A stretch of 64,000 bases of DNA from Eudromia elegans (taxonomy: Eukaryota > Chordata > Aves > Tinamiformes > Tinamidae): contig PTEX01000003.1 of NCBI GenBank assembly GCA_003342815.1, positions 2,359,763 to 2,423,762 on the forward strand. Reading direction: 5' to 3'. Under the pieces are notes generated by a model that did no database searches, had not been told where the DNA came from, and saw only the letters and a list, made by a program, of their open reading frames with translations. Both the position numbers and the translations under genes were made by a program. Each line of letters opens with the position of its first letter. Within the stretch, counting starts at the first letter, position 1. Below are positions 13,501-27,800 of the stretch, in pieces.

Positions 13501-14500
13501 GGAAGTTATCTGTATTTACGAAAACTGACATGCTGACACCAATGGTTAGGTCCTGGCAGACAGAACTTCTTGGCTCACACAAGGCTGGTTGGGACAAAGG
13601 AAACAGAGTGTTGTTTAACCACAGCCCAGCTAGTGATGGCAAGTCTTTGTGGAAAAGAAACCACAGTCGTCATATGCGAGTAGGCTCTTTCCCTGCCAGC
13701 TGTAAGGAGCTTAAGAAAGACAAGAAGCATCATCCACTGGATAATCACTGACCTTGCATAGTCTCTCCTTCAGGAGGAGAAAGATCAATATGAAGCGATA
13801 ATGCCTTCATGGGGGATCTTTTGTGGTGGAGCATTAAAAAAATGTTATTTCAAGAGACACACATAATTTGTTAGATGTTTATTGATTCTATGAAACCTGA
13901 GAGCCACCATGAATCCCCACACCCAAGCAAACACACAGACAGGTTCTTATGCAACTCCACCCTCTGAGGCTGCTTTTTGCCAACTTCCGCAATGACTTAA
14001 TTTAATTTAAACAAAATCCCAGGACGGACACACACTTCAGAATAACCTCAGCCTGAGCTTCCTTTTAAAGCAACAGGGTCCTGGGTTTTCTCTAGAGCAG
14101 TAGGAGTGCTCATCAGCATCACACATTGTCAAAGGGAAGCCAATGCGACTCATCTTATTTCAAAAGCTGTGTAGGTCAGGAGAATAGCTGTGCTGCTTCA
14201 CACTGCTGCTATTGATTTTTCTAGGAATAAGCAGAAGGTATTTGTGGGTTAACACTCTATGGTGTCTCCTTTGTTCCTTCCCCAGTCCAAACACTAATCA
14301 CACTATACGCACAGACCTGAGCACATTTATTGTGTTCCACGGGAGGGGAATTCAGTGCAATTTAATGTAAACAGATTCCTAAATGAGTTTATTTGTTTAT
14401 TTATTTATTTACAACCATTGATAAACATAGTATTAATCTTTTTTTATTGCCATGTCCATAAGCAGTGCATACAAGACTGTTTCAGATTTTAAGCCCAGAT
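10501..14500. other. Non-coding stretch, no gene recognised
   Basis: Open frames are short and overlap on both strands (for example around 11.93-12.51 kb), with no family resemblance. T-rich runs lie at about 11159-11182, an A run near 13471-13483, and a (TTTA)n microsatellite at 14388-14411 just before the next CR1. Confidence 0.5.
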
Positions 14501-16405
14501 CACAGAACCACAGAATGGTTGAACTTGGAAGGGACCTCTAGAGATCACCTAGTCCAATCCCCTGCTGCAGCAGGGACACCCAGAGCACAGGGCACAGGGT
14601 GGCATCCAGGCAGGTTTGAAGATCTCCAGAGAAGGAGACTCCACAGCCTCTCTGGGCAGCCTGTGCCAGGGCTCTGTCACCCTCACAGGAAAGAAGTTCT
14701 TCCTCACATGGAAATGGAATTGCCTGGGTTTCAACTTGTACCCATTACCCCTTGTCCTGTCACTGGACACCACCGAGAAGAGCCTGGCCCCCTCCTCCCT
14801 ACATTCACCACTCAGATATTTATACATTTTGATCAAATGTCCTCTCAGTCTTCTCCAGGCTAAACAGGCCCAGCTCATTTAATCTTTCCTCATAGGATAG
14901 CTGCTCCAGTCCCTTAATCCTCTTTGTCACTCTATGCTGGACCTTCTCTAGAAGCTCCACGTCCCTCTTGTACTGGGGAGCCCAGAGCTGCCCACAATAC
15001 TCCAGGTGCAGCCTCACCAGGGCTGAGCAGTGGGGCAGGATCCCCTCCTTCCACCTGCTGGCAGCACTCCTCCTCATGCAGGCCAGGATCCCATTGCCCT
15101 TCTTGGTCACGAGGGCACATTGCTGCCTCATGGGTAACTTGTTGTCAATCAGGACTCCCAAATCCCTCTCCGCAGAGCTGCTTTCCAGCAGGTCAGTCCC
15201 CAACCTGCCTGAGGTTATTCCTGCCCAGGTGCAGGACCCTGCACTTGTCCTTGTTAAACCTCATGAGGTTCCTCTCTGCCCAACTCTCCATCCTGTCCAA
15301 GTCCCTCTGGATGGCAGTGCAGCCCTCTGGAGTGTCGGCCACTCCACTCAGTTTGGTGTCATCCACAAACTTGCTCAGGGTGCCCTCTGTGCCCTCATCC
15401 AAGTTTTTGATGAACAAGTTGAACAGCATTGGGCCCAGCACTGACCCCTGAGGGTCACCACAGGCCTCCAACCAAATTTGGTTCTGTTTATCACCACCCT
15501 CTGGGCTCTGCCATCCAACCAGTTCTTGATCTACCTCAGTATCCATATGTCCAATCCACACTTCCAGAGCTTTCCTATAAGGATGTTATGGGAGACTGTG
15601 TCAAAAGCCTTGTTGAAGTCAAGGTAGACAACATCCATGGCTCTCCCACCATCCAGTCAGCCAGTCACCCCGTCGCAGAAGGCTATCAGATTCATCAAAC
15701 ATGATTTTGCCTTGGTGAATCCATGCTGACTAATCCTGATCACTCTCTTTTCCTTCACATGCCTAGAGAGGGTCTCTAGGACGAGCTGCTCCATTACATT
15801 TCCAGGAGGTGAGGCTGACAGGCCTGTAGTTTTCTGGGTCTTCCCTCTTGCGCTTTTTGAAGACTGGAGTGATGTTGGCTCTCTTCTACTCCTCTGGTAC
15901 CTCTTCTGCTGTCCATGACCTCTAGAAGATGATGGAGAGCGGCTCAGCAATAACCCCACCAGTTCCCTCAGCACTCTTGGATGCATCCCAAACAGACCCA
16001 TAGATTTATGGGTGTCCATTTTGCCTGAATAATCCCTAACCCCACCCTCCTCGATGAATGTAAAGTCTTCCTCTTTCCCAGTTTTCTCTCTTGTATCTGC
16101 GCTCTGCATTTCATGGGGCCAGCCTTATCAGTGAAGACTGAGGCAAAGAAGGCATTTAGTAACTCTGCCTTCTCTACATGCTCTGTCGCCAATGCGCCCT
16201 CCCCATTCAGCAGCGGACTAACATTTTCCTAGTTCTCCTCTTACTGCTGATGTATTTGTAGAAGCCCTTCCTGTTGTCCGTGACATCTCTCACTCTATTT
16301 CCAAACAGGCCTTGGCCTTCCTCGTTTCATCTCTGCATTCTCTGACAATGTTCCTGTATTGCTCCCATGTTGCCTGGCCCTTCTTCCACATTACCTATGT
16401 GCTGT
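14501..16405 (-). mobile_element. CR1 LINE, about 1.9 kb, 5'-truncated
   Basis: This is the longest CR1 in the window. The 3' end is marked on the plus strand by two octamers (CACAGAAC, CACAGAAT; 14501-14516). Homology to CR1 ORF2 continues without a large gap to about 16.4 kb, roughly the last 40% of a full-length 4.5-kb element. 5' truncation is usual for LINEs made by target-primed reverse transcription. I could not identify a target-site duplication, which is normal for CR1. Confidence 0.93.
14549..16192 (-). pseudogene. CR1 ORF2 remnant (reverse transcriptase, C-terminal part)
   Basis: The minus strand reads a broken CR1 ORF2. From the 5' side, 15968-16192 has [14 protein letters not shown], a CR1 segment just upstream of the RT core. 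15193-15561 has [13 protein letters not shown] and KFVDDTKL, which correspond to the RT motif with conserved PQGS and to the catalytic box, here FVDD in place of the usual FADD. 14820-15203 and 14549-14878 hold the thumb-like and C-terminal region, ending SPSLEIFK. The pieces lie in different frames separated by stops and small indels, so no active enzyme is made. The endonuclease domain is absent through 5' truncation. Confidence 0.9.
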
Positions 16406-19400
16406 TTAAGATCACAAATACCACAGATTAATATCTGCACTTTCCAAATCATCAAGATGGAAAGGCCAATTCACAAGAATTTCCACTTGTAGTAACTGCC
16501 ACCATCACCTTTGCCATTCCAATGCACTGTCTCCCTCCAAGGCTCTTCCAGGCTTCCTCACTGTGACTTCTCTAGCGGCTGCCATGAGGCTGTGGAGAGA
16601 CCACCCTGGGGAGTGCATTTGAGTGTTATCCAGGCCAGCGTGATGAACAGATGCTGGATGAAAGACACAGGGAGAGATGCCTCCTCCTTGGAGGAGACTC
16701 GGTTTGTTCGCAAAAAGGATTTATGAAGTCATTTCCCTCGCTTTACCTCCGTTTTTGACTTTATAGAGAGAGGACAATTATTATCGTTTACTACATAAAA
16801 AGATATCCATGAAAGTTCAGTACCAGGATGTCTCTGAGAACTCATATCAGATGATGTGAAGTCTCATAAGTATAAATTTGTCTAAAGAAAAGACTGTATC
16901 CTAACTACAAAGAAAAAATAAATTGTGCATATTTAAATGATGTCACCATGCCACTCTTGGAATATCACGTTAAAACACAACTTGTAATTATGTAGCAGAT
17001 ATTAAGCTAAAAGAGTCAAAAATATAAGAGTAATTCAACCTCAATAGAAAGAGGTAATGGTGAAGCTCACCCAAGAGATAGGAGTGTGAGTCTGGCCTGT
17101 TCTTAGGCTGCTGAAATTGTGGTTGCTAAAGAACCTGAGCACAACTGAGCTTGGGCTGCCAGTGAAAGAACTATGTGACCTTGTCCAGAAATCTGCCTGA
17201 CTCTGTCCCATCCAACCCCATCCTAGCCATAACACTGGGAGAGGAGCAGTAGAGCAGCCTGGCCTGAAGGAAGGTGGATTTTTTTGCACACAGTTAGTGG
17301 CCTAACAAGTGTCTCTGTGAGGAGGGAGGAGTGAACTCCTTAAAGCTTAACTGTGGAGCCAACAAAATAATAATAAAAAAATCACCGAGTGCTCTGGGTA
17401 GTATTCAGCACTTCTGTCAACACTATCCAAATTACCAGAGTACTTACCATGGGGCAAAACTTGGGAAATCATGTCAAGTGTTTAGTAATCAGTGATCTCA
17501 TAGTCTTTCTTATTTGAGCAGTATGGGATGAAAGCCTCCTTAGCAGACAGCTGACAGGATCCAGCCTGTTTCCCTCAATGGCTAGAATAAGTCACGCAGA
17601 CATTTAAATAAAATTGCCCTCCAAATGCACAATTATCTTTGGAACCACAGCACAGGATGGGATGATGAGGTTGTCCCTATTGGCAGCCATCACAGGTAGG
17701 AGTGATATTTAAGATCCAATATAATTCCTTTGGGTTTGGGAAACAAATAAATTCGTTCTTGGAACATCTCATTGCACTCATTTAGAGAAGAACACTTGCC
17801 CGGGATGTCTGATTCTGGAGAATAAATGATCTTGCACAGGTTAGCCCCCCAAGGAGAGAGCAAGCTTAGCAACTGGGAAGAGGAAAATTCACCTCTATTT
17901 CTTAACAGTGCCACAGAGCTTTGTTCTCCACGTCCTTCTGAGCCTCCTTCTCTGCCACACATCAAGCCCCCAAATCTATGCCAAGATAGGGATTACAAAA
18001 GACGGTTACGCGAGCGGCCTCGTGTATTATTAGGAGCTGAAGCAGAAGCCTCTGATGTCACCGGGTACCCCACAAAACAGGCAATACAGGATTATCCGGT
18101 TAGTTCTCTACTCCAAAACCAACAGGAACGTGATGTTCATCTGGTTGATGTCCCTGTAGACCATGCTTGGATTCTGCTCCACTCTGCTTTTCTTTTTTAA
18201 TGAATACACTCTGCAGAAGGTTGAATGAAACAGGAAAGGCGTTAAAAGGAAGTTTGCCTTTCTCTTCCAAACAGCTATCCTGCAGATAACTAAAAGAAAT
18301 TCAGAAAGTCACCTCCAGAATATTGAATTTCTTTTTTTCTCCCCCTAAACCACAAGCTGGAGTTGGTTTTAAAAGAATGCTTTTATTTCAGTGTAAATAA
18401 TTTCCCATTAGCACAACTTCCCTTCATGATCTAGTGATTCAAAATTCCGTAGTGAAATGTTGAATCTTTTCAGAGAGCTTTTTCAAATAATTTAGAACCA
18501 AATTTGTTGAGCCTTTTTTTTCCCTTTTTGTCCCAGGAGCATAGCCAGAACACAGAGACATCCCAAAGAAAGTTATAATTCTACAATTGTGTAAAACAAA
18601 TAAACAAACAAATGATTAACGTTGCACTTCACACTTACTTACAAGTGCACAGAAGCCATTTAAAAGCTGTTAGATTTATCACCAGCCTCATTTAATCTCA
18701 CCCTGTGAAAAAACACAGGTACTAGTCATTGCTTTATTGCCCGCACTGCAAGGGCTGAGTGTGTTAGAGCTTGTTAAGTGAGTCGGGCCAGGTCCTCGGC
18801 TGGTGTAAGTCAGTCCTCTGCAGCTACTCCAGCACATCTGTGCTCACATGAGGCTTTCTGGCGCCCTTACACAAGCTGTGCTGCCCTGGGGAGCTGTTAC
18901 ATCAGGTGCAGCCTTCTTTAGCTCCAGCATCTCAATCTCCTGCCCTGGGTACAGCCACGGTGAGGGGCTGGGGGGACTGGAGGAAAGGACAGAGCCGGTC
19001 CAGTCCTCTTCTGTCAGCTGGGCTGATGCCCCAGCACTGTGAGGAGTCAGCCCCAGGCTCTTCTCTTGAAGCCTCTTGTCCAATCTCACCCAATTCCCGC
19101 TCCATTCACTGCTGTAGTATCGCTTTCGTGGTCATGAAAATAGTAACTCTAAAAGGATGTAGCCAGCAGCAAAGAAGTAAAGATTTCTAGAAGATCCTAA
19201 GGATACTAATGTCTAGAGTGTGTTTCTTCCCACTGGGAAGGGGAGGAAGAGCTAGAGCTTTTGGCAATAGCTGTGTTAGCACAACGCTTTAAGGTGACTA
19301 AATAGCTCGGGGTAAAAGGGTGGTGAAGTTTTGATTTGATTTGCTGTCAACTGAGAAAATATTCTTATCACAGTCTTCTCCCGCAGTCATGGAAAGAGCC

Positions 19401-22400
19401 TACATCTGACTTCCAGAAGTGCCCAGTATTGCTCCAGCTCCAAACTTAACATGAAGTGGGAGTGTTGGAGGAGGTGGCACTTCAGCCACCCTGTCCTCTG
19501 CTTGAGCTGGACGAGAGGCAATTGGACCCAGCCTGCAGCTGGGTCCTTATCTCCTGAGCAGCAACAGGAGCCGTAAAAGCTGCTTTGTGGGGTGTTATAA
19601 AAAGCACCTCTGCTCTTTCTCACAGCTTTCAAGCTTTCATTCTCCCATTATGGGTAGTTTAACCAGTGCCATCCTCAGTCTAGCAGTTCCAAGTTTTTAC
19701 CCATCAGGTCACAGCGCTCAGAGCTGCAACCTGGCACATTCCCCTGCATATGATGCTCCTCTCCCATGGGGGTGAGACCCTGCCTCATGCTGAGGTTTTT
19801 GCTTTATCTGTTTTTATGCACCTGCAAATCTTCAGTGACTCCAGCTTCAGCCTGGAGCAAGTTGAGGAGGCTTGTCCTGAGTTTTCTCTTCAACAACGGT
19901 GTCAGAGGTGACAGTTTTTGCTGCACATGTGCCACTTAGTCATAAATCTGAATCACAGTCTGACTCCGCATCCTCTTTCAAGGGGATTATCTCCCAGTTG
20001 ACTTTTCCCAGGAGCTGAGGGCATCACCAGCTACGTCTAAACTTCTGGTCATCATTCTTTGGCCAGTTGTCAGACAACCTACATCAAGTAACTACCTAAT
20101 GGTGGTGGATCTCATGGCCTCCTTTGCAGTTGCAGGATCCTTTGGTCATATTATCTCAAAGCACATGTGAATACATGTGTATGATGCTCGTGTGAATAAC
20201 CACCTTGAACAACTAGACGATTTCTCCAGGTTGCCTCGCCAGTCCTTTATGTTTTCTCCAGAAGCCTCATTTTCCCTTGTTTCCAGTATGACCTGTGTTA
20301 TTTGGCCCATATTGAGGTGCACGCTATCTGTGCTGCTGACTCTTATCTTAGGTTTTACAATCCTGAAATGATCTCCACGTGTCCTCTTCTTTTTCTTGTT
20401 TTCAGATTCCTACCTGATTCTGGTGCTGCAGAGCATGAGGGGCTTTGTGTTTAATTTGGTTTGAAAGGCACTGCCCCAACCCCGGGCTTTTCTCCTCATC
20501 TTCTTTTCCAGGACACAAGAAGCTTTTCCACCCACCGTCTCCTCCAAGCTGTGCCTGATTTTCAAATAATGCAGCAGCAGTTAGCGGTATCCTGGGAGGG
20601 CTGGAGCTCCTCTGCAAAGCTCCTTTTGGCAAGAAGACAGGAGCTTGTGATTACTGCCAATTAACACACTCCTCCCGGCAATAAAAGTACGTAACTTTTT
20701 TCACCTCTGGACTCTGAGGCGAGAGAGATGTTTTTGGCTGTGGCATGTTAGATGAATTGGATGAGTGTCAGCTACTGAGCTGCTGTGGGACATACACCCA
20801 CCCCTTCTGCTGTTAACGCAGCCTGACAGGCTACGGGACCGTGGCGTGTTTTATGTCAAAATAATGACGGGTGCTTGCATATGTAGAGAGAGTATATGGA
20901 TATATCCACAGCCTGCCAGGATATTAAGACTTTAGACCTATTTTAGGCATCTGGAAGCAAGGTAAGATCTCACAACCTGCTTCCAAAAGAGTTTCCAGTG
21001 AGTGGAGCATGGGCTTGCTGTGGCTTCCCGTAATGTCACGGGGCGAGGGTGATCTTTGCATGCAGCCTGGCACCAGGCTGAGAGCCGGGCCACGGCTGCC
21101 CGTCCATCTCTCCGAGCGTGCCGGGTGTTCCACACAGCACAAAGTTCCCGCTCTGAGCCACTCGATGCGCTCCTGAGGAAGCACCTCAGCAGTGCACCGT
21201 TGGTCAGAGCTTTGCTGGTAAATATTTTTGCATTGCTTCATGCCCCAAATAATTGCTTAAGCCCCCCTCCCTCCACCCCTCAAAGGCATTTTAACTTCTG
21301 CCCCATCCCGGTTGCCAATTTTCCTGGGGCCTCGTTATGCAAAACGGAATTTCACATGCCGCAGCACGGTGCTCCCAAGCGTCTCGTTCCACCCCTTCCT
21401 TTGGGAACGTGCTCCCGTTTTCCAGTGTCCTGCTCACAGAGGCTTTGCTCCAGCCATGCTGCGCTCCTGTCAGACCTGGCTGGTCCTGCCAGCGGTCTAG
21501 GCTGCACACGGGGTTGCAGAACAGCCATGAAACCATCACGTTGTGGGGTCTCGTTTGCCCTGCCCAGGTGTCTGGTGCTGCTGTCTTGCTCAGGTGCTAG
21601 GGAGAGCCGAGGCTGTCACCAAAATAGGTCTCAGGAAGGACGTCCCTATTCCCAGTTGGATCAGCAGGGACTATCACTTTTCATGTTCACACCACCACCT
21701 CCAGCTGAGCATTTGCACCTCCTGCACTCTGTGCTGTTGCAAAATGTGGGACCACAGCGGGCCTTCCGATCTCCTGTAGCACCATCTTGTTTCTCCTGCT
21801 CTTTTGAACCACAGGCCTTAATTTTGTCACAAGGTGCTGGAGGAAAGACAGACATGAGGCTGCACTACTTGGGGACGGAGAGCTCTCCTCGTAAGCACAG
21901 GAGCTGAGCTCCCTGTCCCCGCGTCGCAGAGGAGACCCGAGCTCGTTTCCTTCATGGTGCTGGGAATGGCTCTGTGTGCAGTACCCCTGGCCATCCTCAC
22001 CCTCCTCAAATCCCACAGGTCCTCCCCAAGCCGAGACTCCACTTGCCATAGTAGCACCACCTAATTTGCAGCTTGCCTAGTACTCCCAAGTGTTGCCGGC
22101 TCTTCTTGGTTGCCGATAATCTTTGCCAAGCTCAGTTTTAAGCTGAAATTGTTCTTCTGAGTATCACAGCCAATATTAATGAAAACATTTGACCATTCCA
22201 GGAATGAAGAGGAACATATTTAAAAACCTTTACCCTGGTTAAGAAGGCACAGTTTTATCATCCTGCCTTGGCATGAGATGTGTCAGGGAAGTGTCTTTTC
22301 CTCCTCCTGTGAAAATCTACCCATACCCAGCTAGTTTATCAACCTTCTAACAAGTAGTCCTCACGTATGCAATGGGCTTGATTTCCTATGGGTCTGCATA

Positions 22401-24639
22401 TTGTTACTGGCTGTTTTGGTGTCCAGGAACGGGTAAGTACCAGCTGAAGGGCTTTGTTTGTTTGTTGATTGGTTTGGTTGCTTTCTTATTTTTTGAGGTA
22501 GAAACACTTTGAAAACCACTAGCCACTTTCTTCCACAATTTGGGAATTTGTTGCGTGTCTTTCCTCTCCCTACTCCCTTGTTTTCATAAAATCACTCATC
22601 TCTGTGGGGTACTTCTGCACTAGCGTCAGGAGCATCATGGGCAAGGCCCAAGGAGAAGAAAACCTGAATTTAGAGCAGGAGCCCGTGGAAGCAGATGCAT
22701 GCAAGTGCAAATAAAGAAAAAAGGGAAATCAAAGGAATAAGTGTACCAGGACTATATGTAACGATATATATCAAATAAGTAAAAATATCAAATAAGGAAA
22801 TTAATTTTTCTGCCATGGTGATTACAGTTGCCTCACCTATAGCAGGAAGGCTCTGATGCCTCCAGGGATGTCCTTCAGACATGCTCTCGGTTGCTACGTC
22901 CTCCAGCCACGGTGCAAGAGAGCGCGGCCTCTATGTCCTTGGGAGATGAAGAGGCCAATGAAGATGGCCTCAGCAGCAGGCCGTGGTTATAGGGTGTGCA
23001 GAGCACCTGGATTCATTTTGCTTGCTGAGCTCCTCTAGGACTTGGTGCAGGGAATAAATGTGATCTGGCAACCAAGGCAGGACACATACTGGCATAAGCT
23101 GTTATTTGCAGCTCCAAGAGGAGAAGGCTTAGTCTTCAGCAGCTGCCTGCCTGCCACAGAGGCCCAGCTCCAGATTCCCAGGTTTCTTTGTGCCAGGGAA
23201 GTGAAAACTGCTGGCAAGAGCAAGGAGAAAAGCAGAGGCTGGCGAAATCCTCTCAAAGGGTTCTCGATTGCTTCAGACTCACAAGTGCTGTGCTAGCAAC
23301 CCTCAGTGAGCTGCACGTGTGCTCATGAGAGACCTGGAAGGGGGTCACTGTGTGGATCTGCTCTCGTGGAGCACAGGAGGCCGCCAGCATTGGAGCAAAC
23401 CTCTTTGCGACACTTCCCCTGCTGGATATAACGACAATTTCAACATGCTGAAATAATCACCCTTTTAGTACAAAGAGTAGAGGTCCAGAAGTGTGGATGG
23501 AAAATGAAATATCTCCTTTCTTTCTCCATAGCACAGCGGGGGCCAGGGGTTGGTGGGCAGACCAAGGGACAGGCAGAAGCAGAGCCCATGCTCACACTGT
23601 CCAGGTGCCACCACCTCCTCTTCCTGGGCAGGTAAAGCCAGGGAGCTGCAGCAGGGTAGGTCCTGCGGCTGGACACTGCTGCTGAGCACGTGGAGATGTG
23701 TGTGAAGAACAAAGAAAAGGCACATCTGAAGAAAAGCGGCATATGATGTCACCACAGCCAAGGGGAATTTAAGCCAGATGAAAACGGACGGCCTGGAGGA
23801 CACTAGACTGTTATCAGCTGGCAGGTATCTAAGCTGTAAGCCCAAGGAACACCAGGAAATGTTTATGCAAATCAAGAAATCTCACTGAAATATTTCCATC
23901 CTCATTCTGCAAGAGTTACAAGGCTTCAGTACTGCCTGCCGTAACAAGTGTCCAAAGCTGCCTGTGGTGGACTAAACCAGGAGCTGAGCTGAACACAGCC
24001 TATTGAGGAACAGGGCCAAACACATGAGGATTTCCTCTCAGTCAGCTTGTAATTGCAGCAAGTCTAGCAATCTTCAGTGGATGAGGTCTGAAATGTGGAA
24101 AAAGCAACAGCTTAAGCAAGTCATCCTGGAGAGAAGAAAAGGGAAGGGAAGGGAAATATTGCTAATAGGAGCAAGAGGACATTGCTCCTATGGAGTAAGG
24201 CACATGAAGATCAACTTTTAGTCTGAGCCAAGACTAATCACGGAGCCAGGTCTTCGTGTTTGGTTTGTATTTAGTTATTGCTCAGTTAATTCAGAGATGG
24301 AAGCACAGGAAGCTCGTACAGGCAGTCCTTACTAATACACTTTCACATTTAGAAGGCAGTGGAGCAAAACCACATTTAAGTCACAGCTGAACACACTTGA
24401 TGAGGGAGACACTGATGTATTTCACTGTTTATAGATCAGACTGGATCATCTGAAAAAGCACAAACATCAAAAAGAAGGGAGGAAAGAACAGGCATTTTCC
24501 TTCATAAGAATGTTAAAGTGTAATCAGAAACAAATGAGAAGGGCCAAGAAAATCTTAAACACTTACTTTGCATCTCTGGCTGCAAGAGAACAGATAATTC
24601 CTTAAGCGAGATTCTGATTACTGGGAGTAGATGAGAAGG
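16406..24639. other. Non-coding stretch, no gene recognised
   Basis: The longest non-viral open frame in the window lies here (21056-21907 plus, 283 codons). It is rich in Ser, Leu, Pro, Arg and Cys, shows no domain, and sits in a GC-rich patch where several frames are open, so I treat it as probably fortuitous. Low-complexity spots include AAAC/AAAT-type repeats near 18595-18612, GTTT repeats near 22456-22475 and a purine-rich GGGAA tract near 24130-24160. No RNA gene or full transposon recognised. Confidence 0.45.
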
Positions 24640-24885
24640 AATTAAGAAACCAGGAGATAAGATCAGAAATAGTTAATAAAAAGCTTGGAATCCTTAAAAC
24701 TGTTAAAAGAAGAAAGCCTGCATGCAGGAATGCTGAAGGAAATGGGAAAAGAAATTAGAGACGCTTTAGCAAGCCTTTTCAGAAGTTCAAGAGAAGTCCC
24801 TTAGGACTGGAAAATGTAACAAAATGCAAGCGCTGGGGAAAAGCAGCCTGGGGGGGAATTAAAGCTATCTCTAGTCAGCTTGAAA
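24640..24885 (+). mobile_element. Possible ancient CR1/L3-type LINE relic
   Basis: Purine-rich plus-strand sequence recalls the RT region of old CR1/L3 elements: a lysine- and glutamate-rich stretch followed by a phrase meaning roughly F-R-S-S-R-E-V-P, then 'ggactggaaaatg'. Similarity is weak and frames are broken. A sensitive repeat search would decide. It could also be ordinary purine-rich intergenic DNA. Confidence 0.3.
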
Positions 24886-27800
24886 TCCATTGCTGGAAGG
24901 TCTTCAGGCTCTTTTAAAAAATCCATTTGGAGAAATGGTTAGAAAAACACAGTCTACCCAGGCAACCCCAGTACGTTGCTTGAATTACTGAGACTGTAAA
25001 CTGGCAGAGCAAAGCAAAGCAGTATTACATCTTTAGAATTTCTCAAACTACATCTGGCTTAACAACTATTTTAAAAAGAGAAAATGAGAGAGAGACCTGA
25101 GTTAAAAAAAGACACCCTAGGAGCCACTTCCAGCTTCAATTCCTGGGCAATTCACATGGCAAATCCAAGAGTTATCACGACAGTTTTGTAAAGCAATTAC
25201 AAGTTATATTAAAAATTACAAGGCTGCATATGACATTACGAACATCCACATCTAGCCCTACGTCACATGCCAAATTATTAAGCTATTTGATTTAGTTATA
25301 CATAGAAAAAAAAAGAAAAAAAAAGATCCATGGTCTTTGCCTGGAAGACAACAGGGGTAACACTAAACAAGTGATACAAGATTGCAAGAGTAATACAACT
25401 GCCATATCATAAAAATAATATTGAAAAGATACGCTTGCATTGCTTTAATTAACTAAATGTTAACTGGTAAAACTAGAAAATTCTGATAATAGAAACACAA
25501 AAATAAAGACAAAGAAAACACAAAAATGAAAAATCAGATTATACAAATATTTTAAAATTGTTTTCATATTGGTTAAACATTTAACTCGATGATACTACCT
25601 TGGCAATTCTGCCCAAGCTCTCCAACCGGGATCAGTTCTCAGGAAGAGAAACGAATTTAATGCAGCCTTAATGTTTTATTTCCTCTGCTTTGTGTAATAG
25701 TCTTTCTATTTAGTTTTAATTCTTTTAAAGCCAAGTGCCATGGGTTGTATTTTTGGTGCTACTCTTGTGCCTTGTAACTTCTCCTGCCTGTGCTAACACT
25801 TCAAAAGGAGCTAATTGGAGAGAAAAAGTTGGAGGGGGGAGCAATTTGCCCCCTCAGCCTGTGAGCACCAGGAGCAAAGCCCATGGAAGGGCTGCAGGGC
25901 TTGGGGAATCTGCAGGGGATCTCACTCTGCCCCTGCCGCAGAGGCTGTCCGGAGGTCTGTGCTAGGAAAGGGCTTGCATTGAAAAACCTTAGTGACCTAG
26001 AAATAGGTAAAACTCAAATGTTCCTGGAGGAGTTCCTGAAATACCGGGGACAAGAAGGAGACAGCAACAATAAATGTTTGAGTCTTAAAACTGGGCAGCC
26101 TGTGAATCAGCCTGTGTGGGGCCGGGCAATGTCAGCAAGCCCGGAGCGCTGCCCACGTTGGGAGCTTGCGGGAGGCAGCCAAGGCGCTTTGCACGAGCAC
26201 AGAGGCACCGCGAGAAGGGAGAACACTCATACGACGCTCTCCCCGAGTCCTGGAGTCGGGGTAATAAACTACAGGCAGCTCGATAACAGGAGCAGTAACT
26301 GCAGTGTTTAAGGAGCTGCGTAGATTGCTTTCCAGGATAAGAGCTGTTGTTACGAATTGCGTACTAGTACGTTGGCTGCTGGAGGGCTGCAGGAAAACAT
26401 AATGTCCGCCCACACCAGTGTCTGATACCAGTGTCTCTATGGGCATCATCTCTAATGAGGCCTGAATATCCAGGAAGGATTTTTTTTTTTTAAGAGAAAA
26501 TGAAAAAAAATCAAACAGCCCATTCTTTCAAATCATGCGATCTGTGCAGGCACAGCACTGCAAAATCTCTTTACATCCTTGCAAGTGGCATATCATATTC
26601 AAGGATATAAAACAGTATTCAAACCACTTCTGCACAAACACCCCCTTATCTTCCTCTCTCTGTGTGGAAGCTAAATAAGCTTTGGAACTCGATGGGGACA
26701 CCTCTGCAATGACCTCTCACCAGCGACTGGGGAAGGCCAGAGACATCACTCCTGAGGGAGTTATCACACACATACTGAGGTGCCTCTTCATTTTCCTGCC
26801 ACTCTGTCATAGACCCTAACAGAAAGCAAAGAGCAAGGCGCGAGAACGTGCACTTTGGTTGGTGTTTATCCCGTGTGGAGTACTGAGGGAAGGCTTCATA
26901 GCGAAGACATAGATGTAAAAATTCTGAAACTGTGGTCGGTCCTGTTCTCTGTGTCATGGTGGTGAGAATCCAGGCAAGCCTCACATCTCCAGACAAGCAC
27001 CAAGGAGAAAAGGTCTCTGGGATGGGGCCGTTCCAAAGCATAACCCAACTGTTTCCCCCAAGAGCCCCAGCAGAAGTGGCCAACACCGCTGCCGGGCCGG
27101 TTTCCACAGGGCAGGTTACCTCAGCTGTGGCCCCAGGAGGGAGCGTCTCCCTCAGAGCGCCGGCGCCGCACGGGCGTCCCCGCGTTGGCTGCTGTCACCC
27201 TGAGAACCCACGGGAGCGTCTGGCCCGTCCCGGGAGTGTGGGCTGCGTTATCCCACATCTCCGCTGCTTGGCAGTCCTGCTCACACACCTGGCGTCTACG
27301 CAGCCATCTCAGCTGAGAGGGTGGGTTTCTTTACTGAAGCGGGTAAAAGCACTTGGTAGATTAAGTGGCCACAGAAAATAAAGGTGCCTTATATCAGAAC
27401 AGCTTATTTATCCTCTCATGGAAAAAGCTCGTGTCATAATAACTATATACTCTATACTTAGGTTGATGAGTTCTCTCTATTGTATCAGTATCATAACTTA
27501 CAGTGAAAAGGGAAGACTTTTTTGTTTGAGTTCCTAATTATTTTCTATATTTTCTTTCTGTAATTGAGAAAACTGCTTCCTAGTGCCTTGCATGGTTTTC
27601 ACCTTCTTAGGAGAAATTTGGGGTTCTTAGTTAAGGTCTTTATAGCTCTTACATAAAGAAGCTCTCTAGGAAGCTCGCTAGCTTCTCTCTTAGGAAGCAC
27701 AGTTTATAAAATCTGAAGCCAAAGGGGAAGCTTCAAATAAAACACTGTCACACGAGAAAGCTGTTTGGGATCAGATCATCCCATCCATGTGAAAGACACC

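Noticed and set aside
25735..25965. Frame with a fine signal-peptide-like start
   Set aside because: It starts on GTG, which is not a normal nuclear start in vertebrates.
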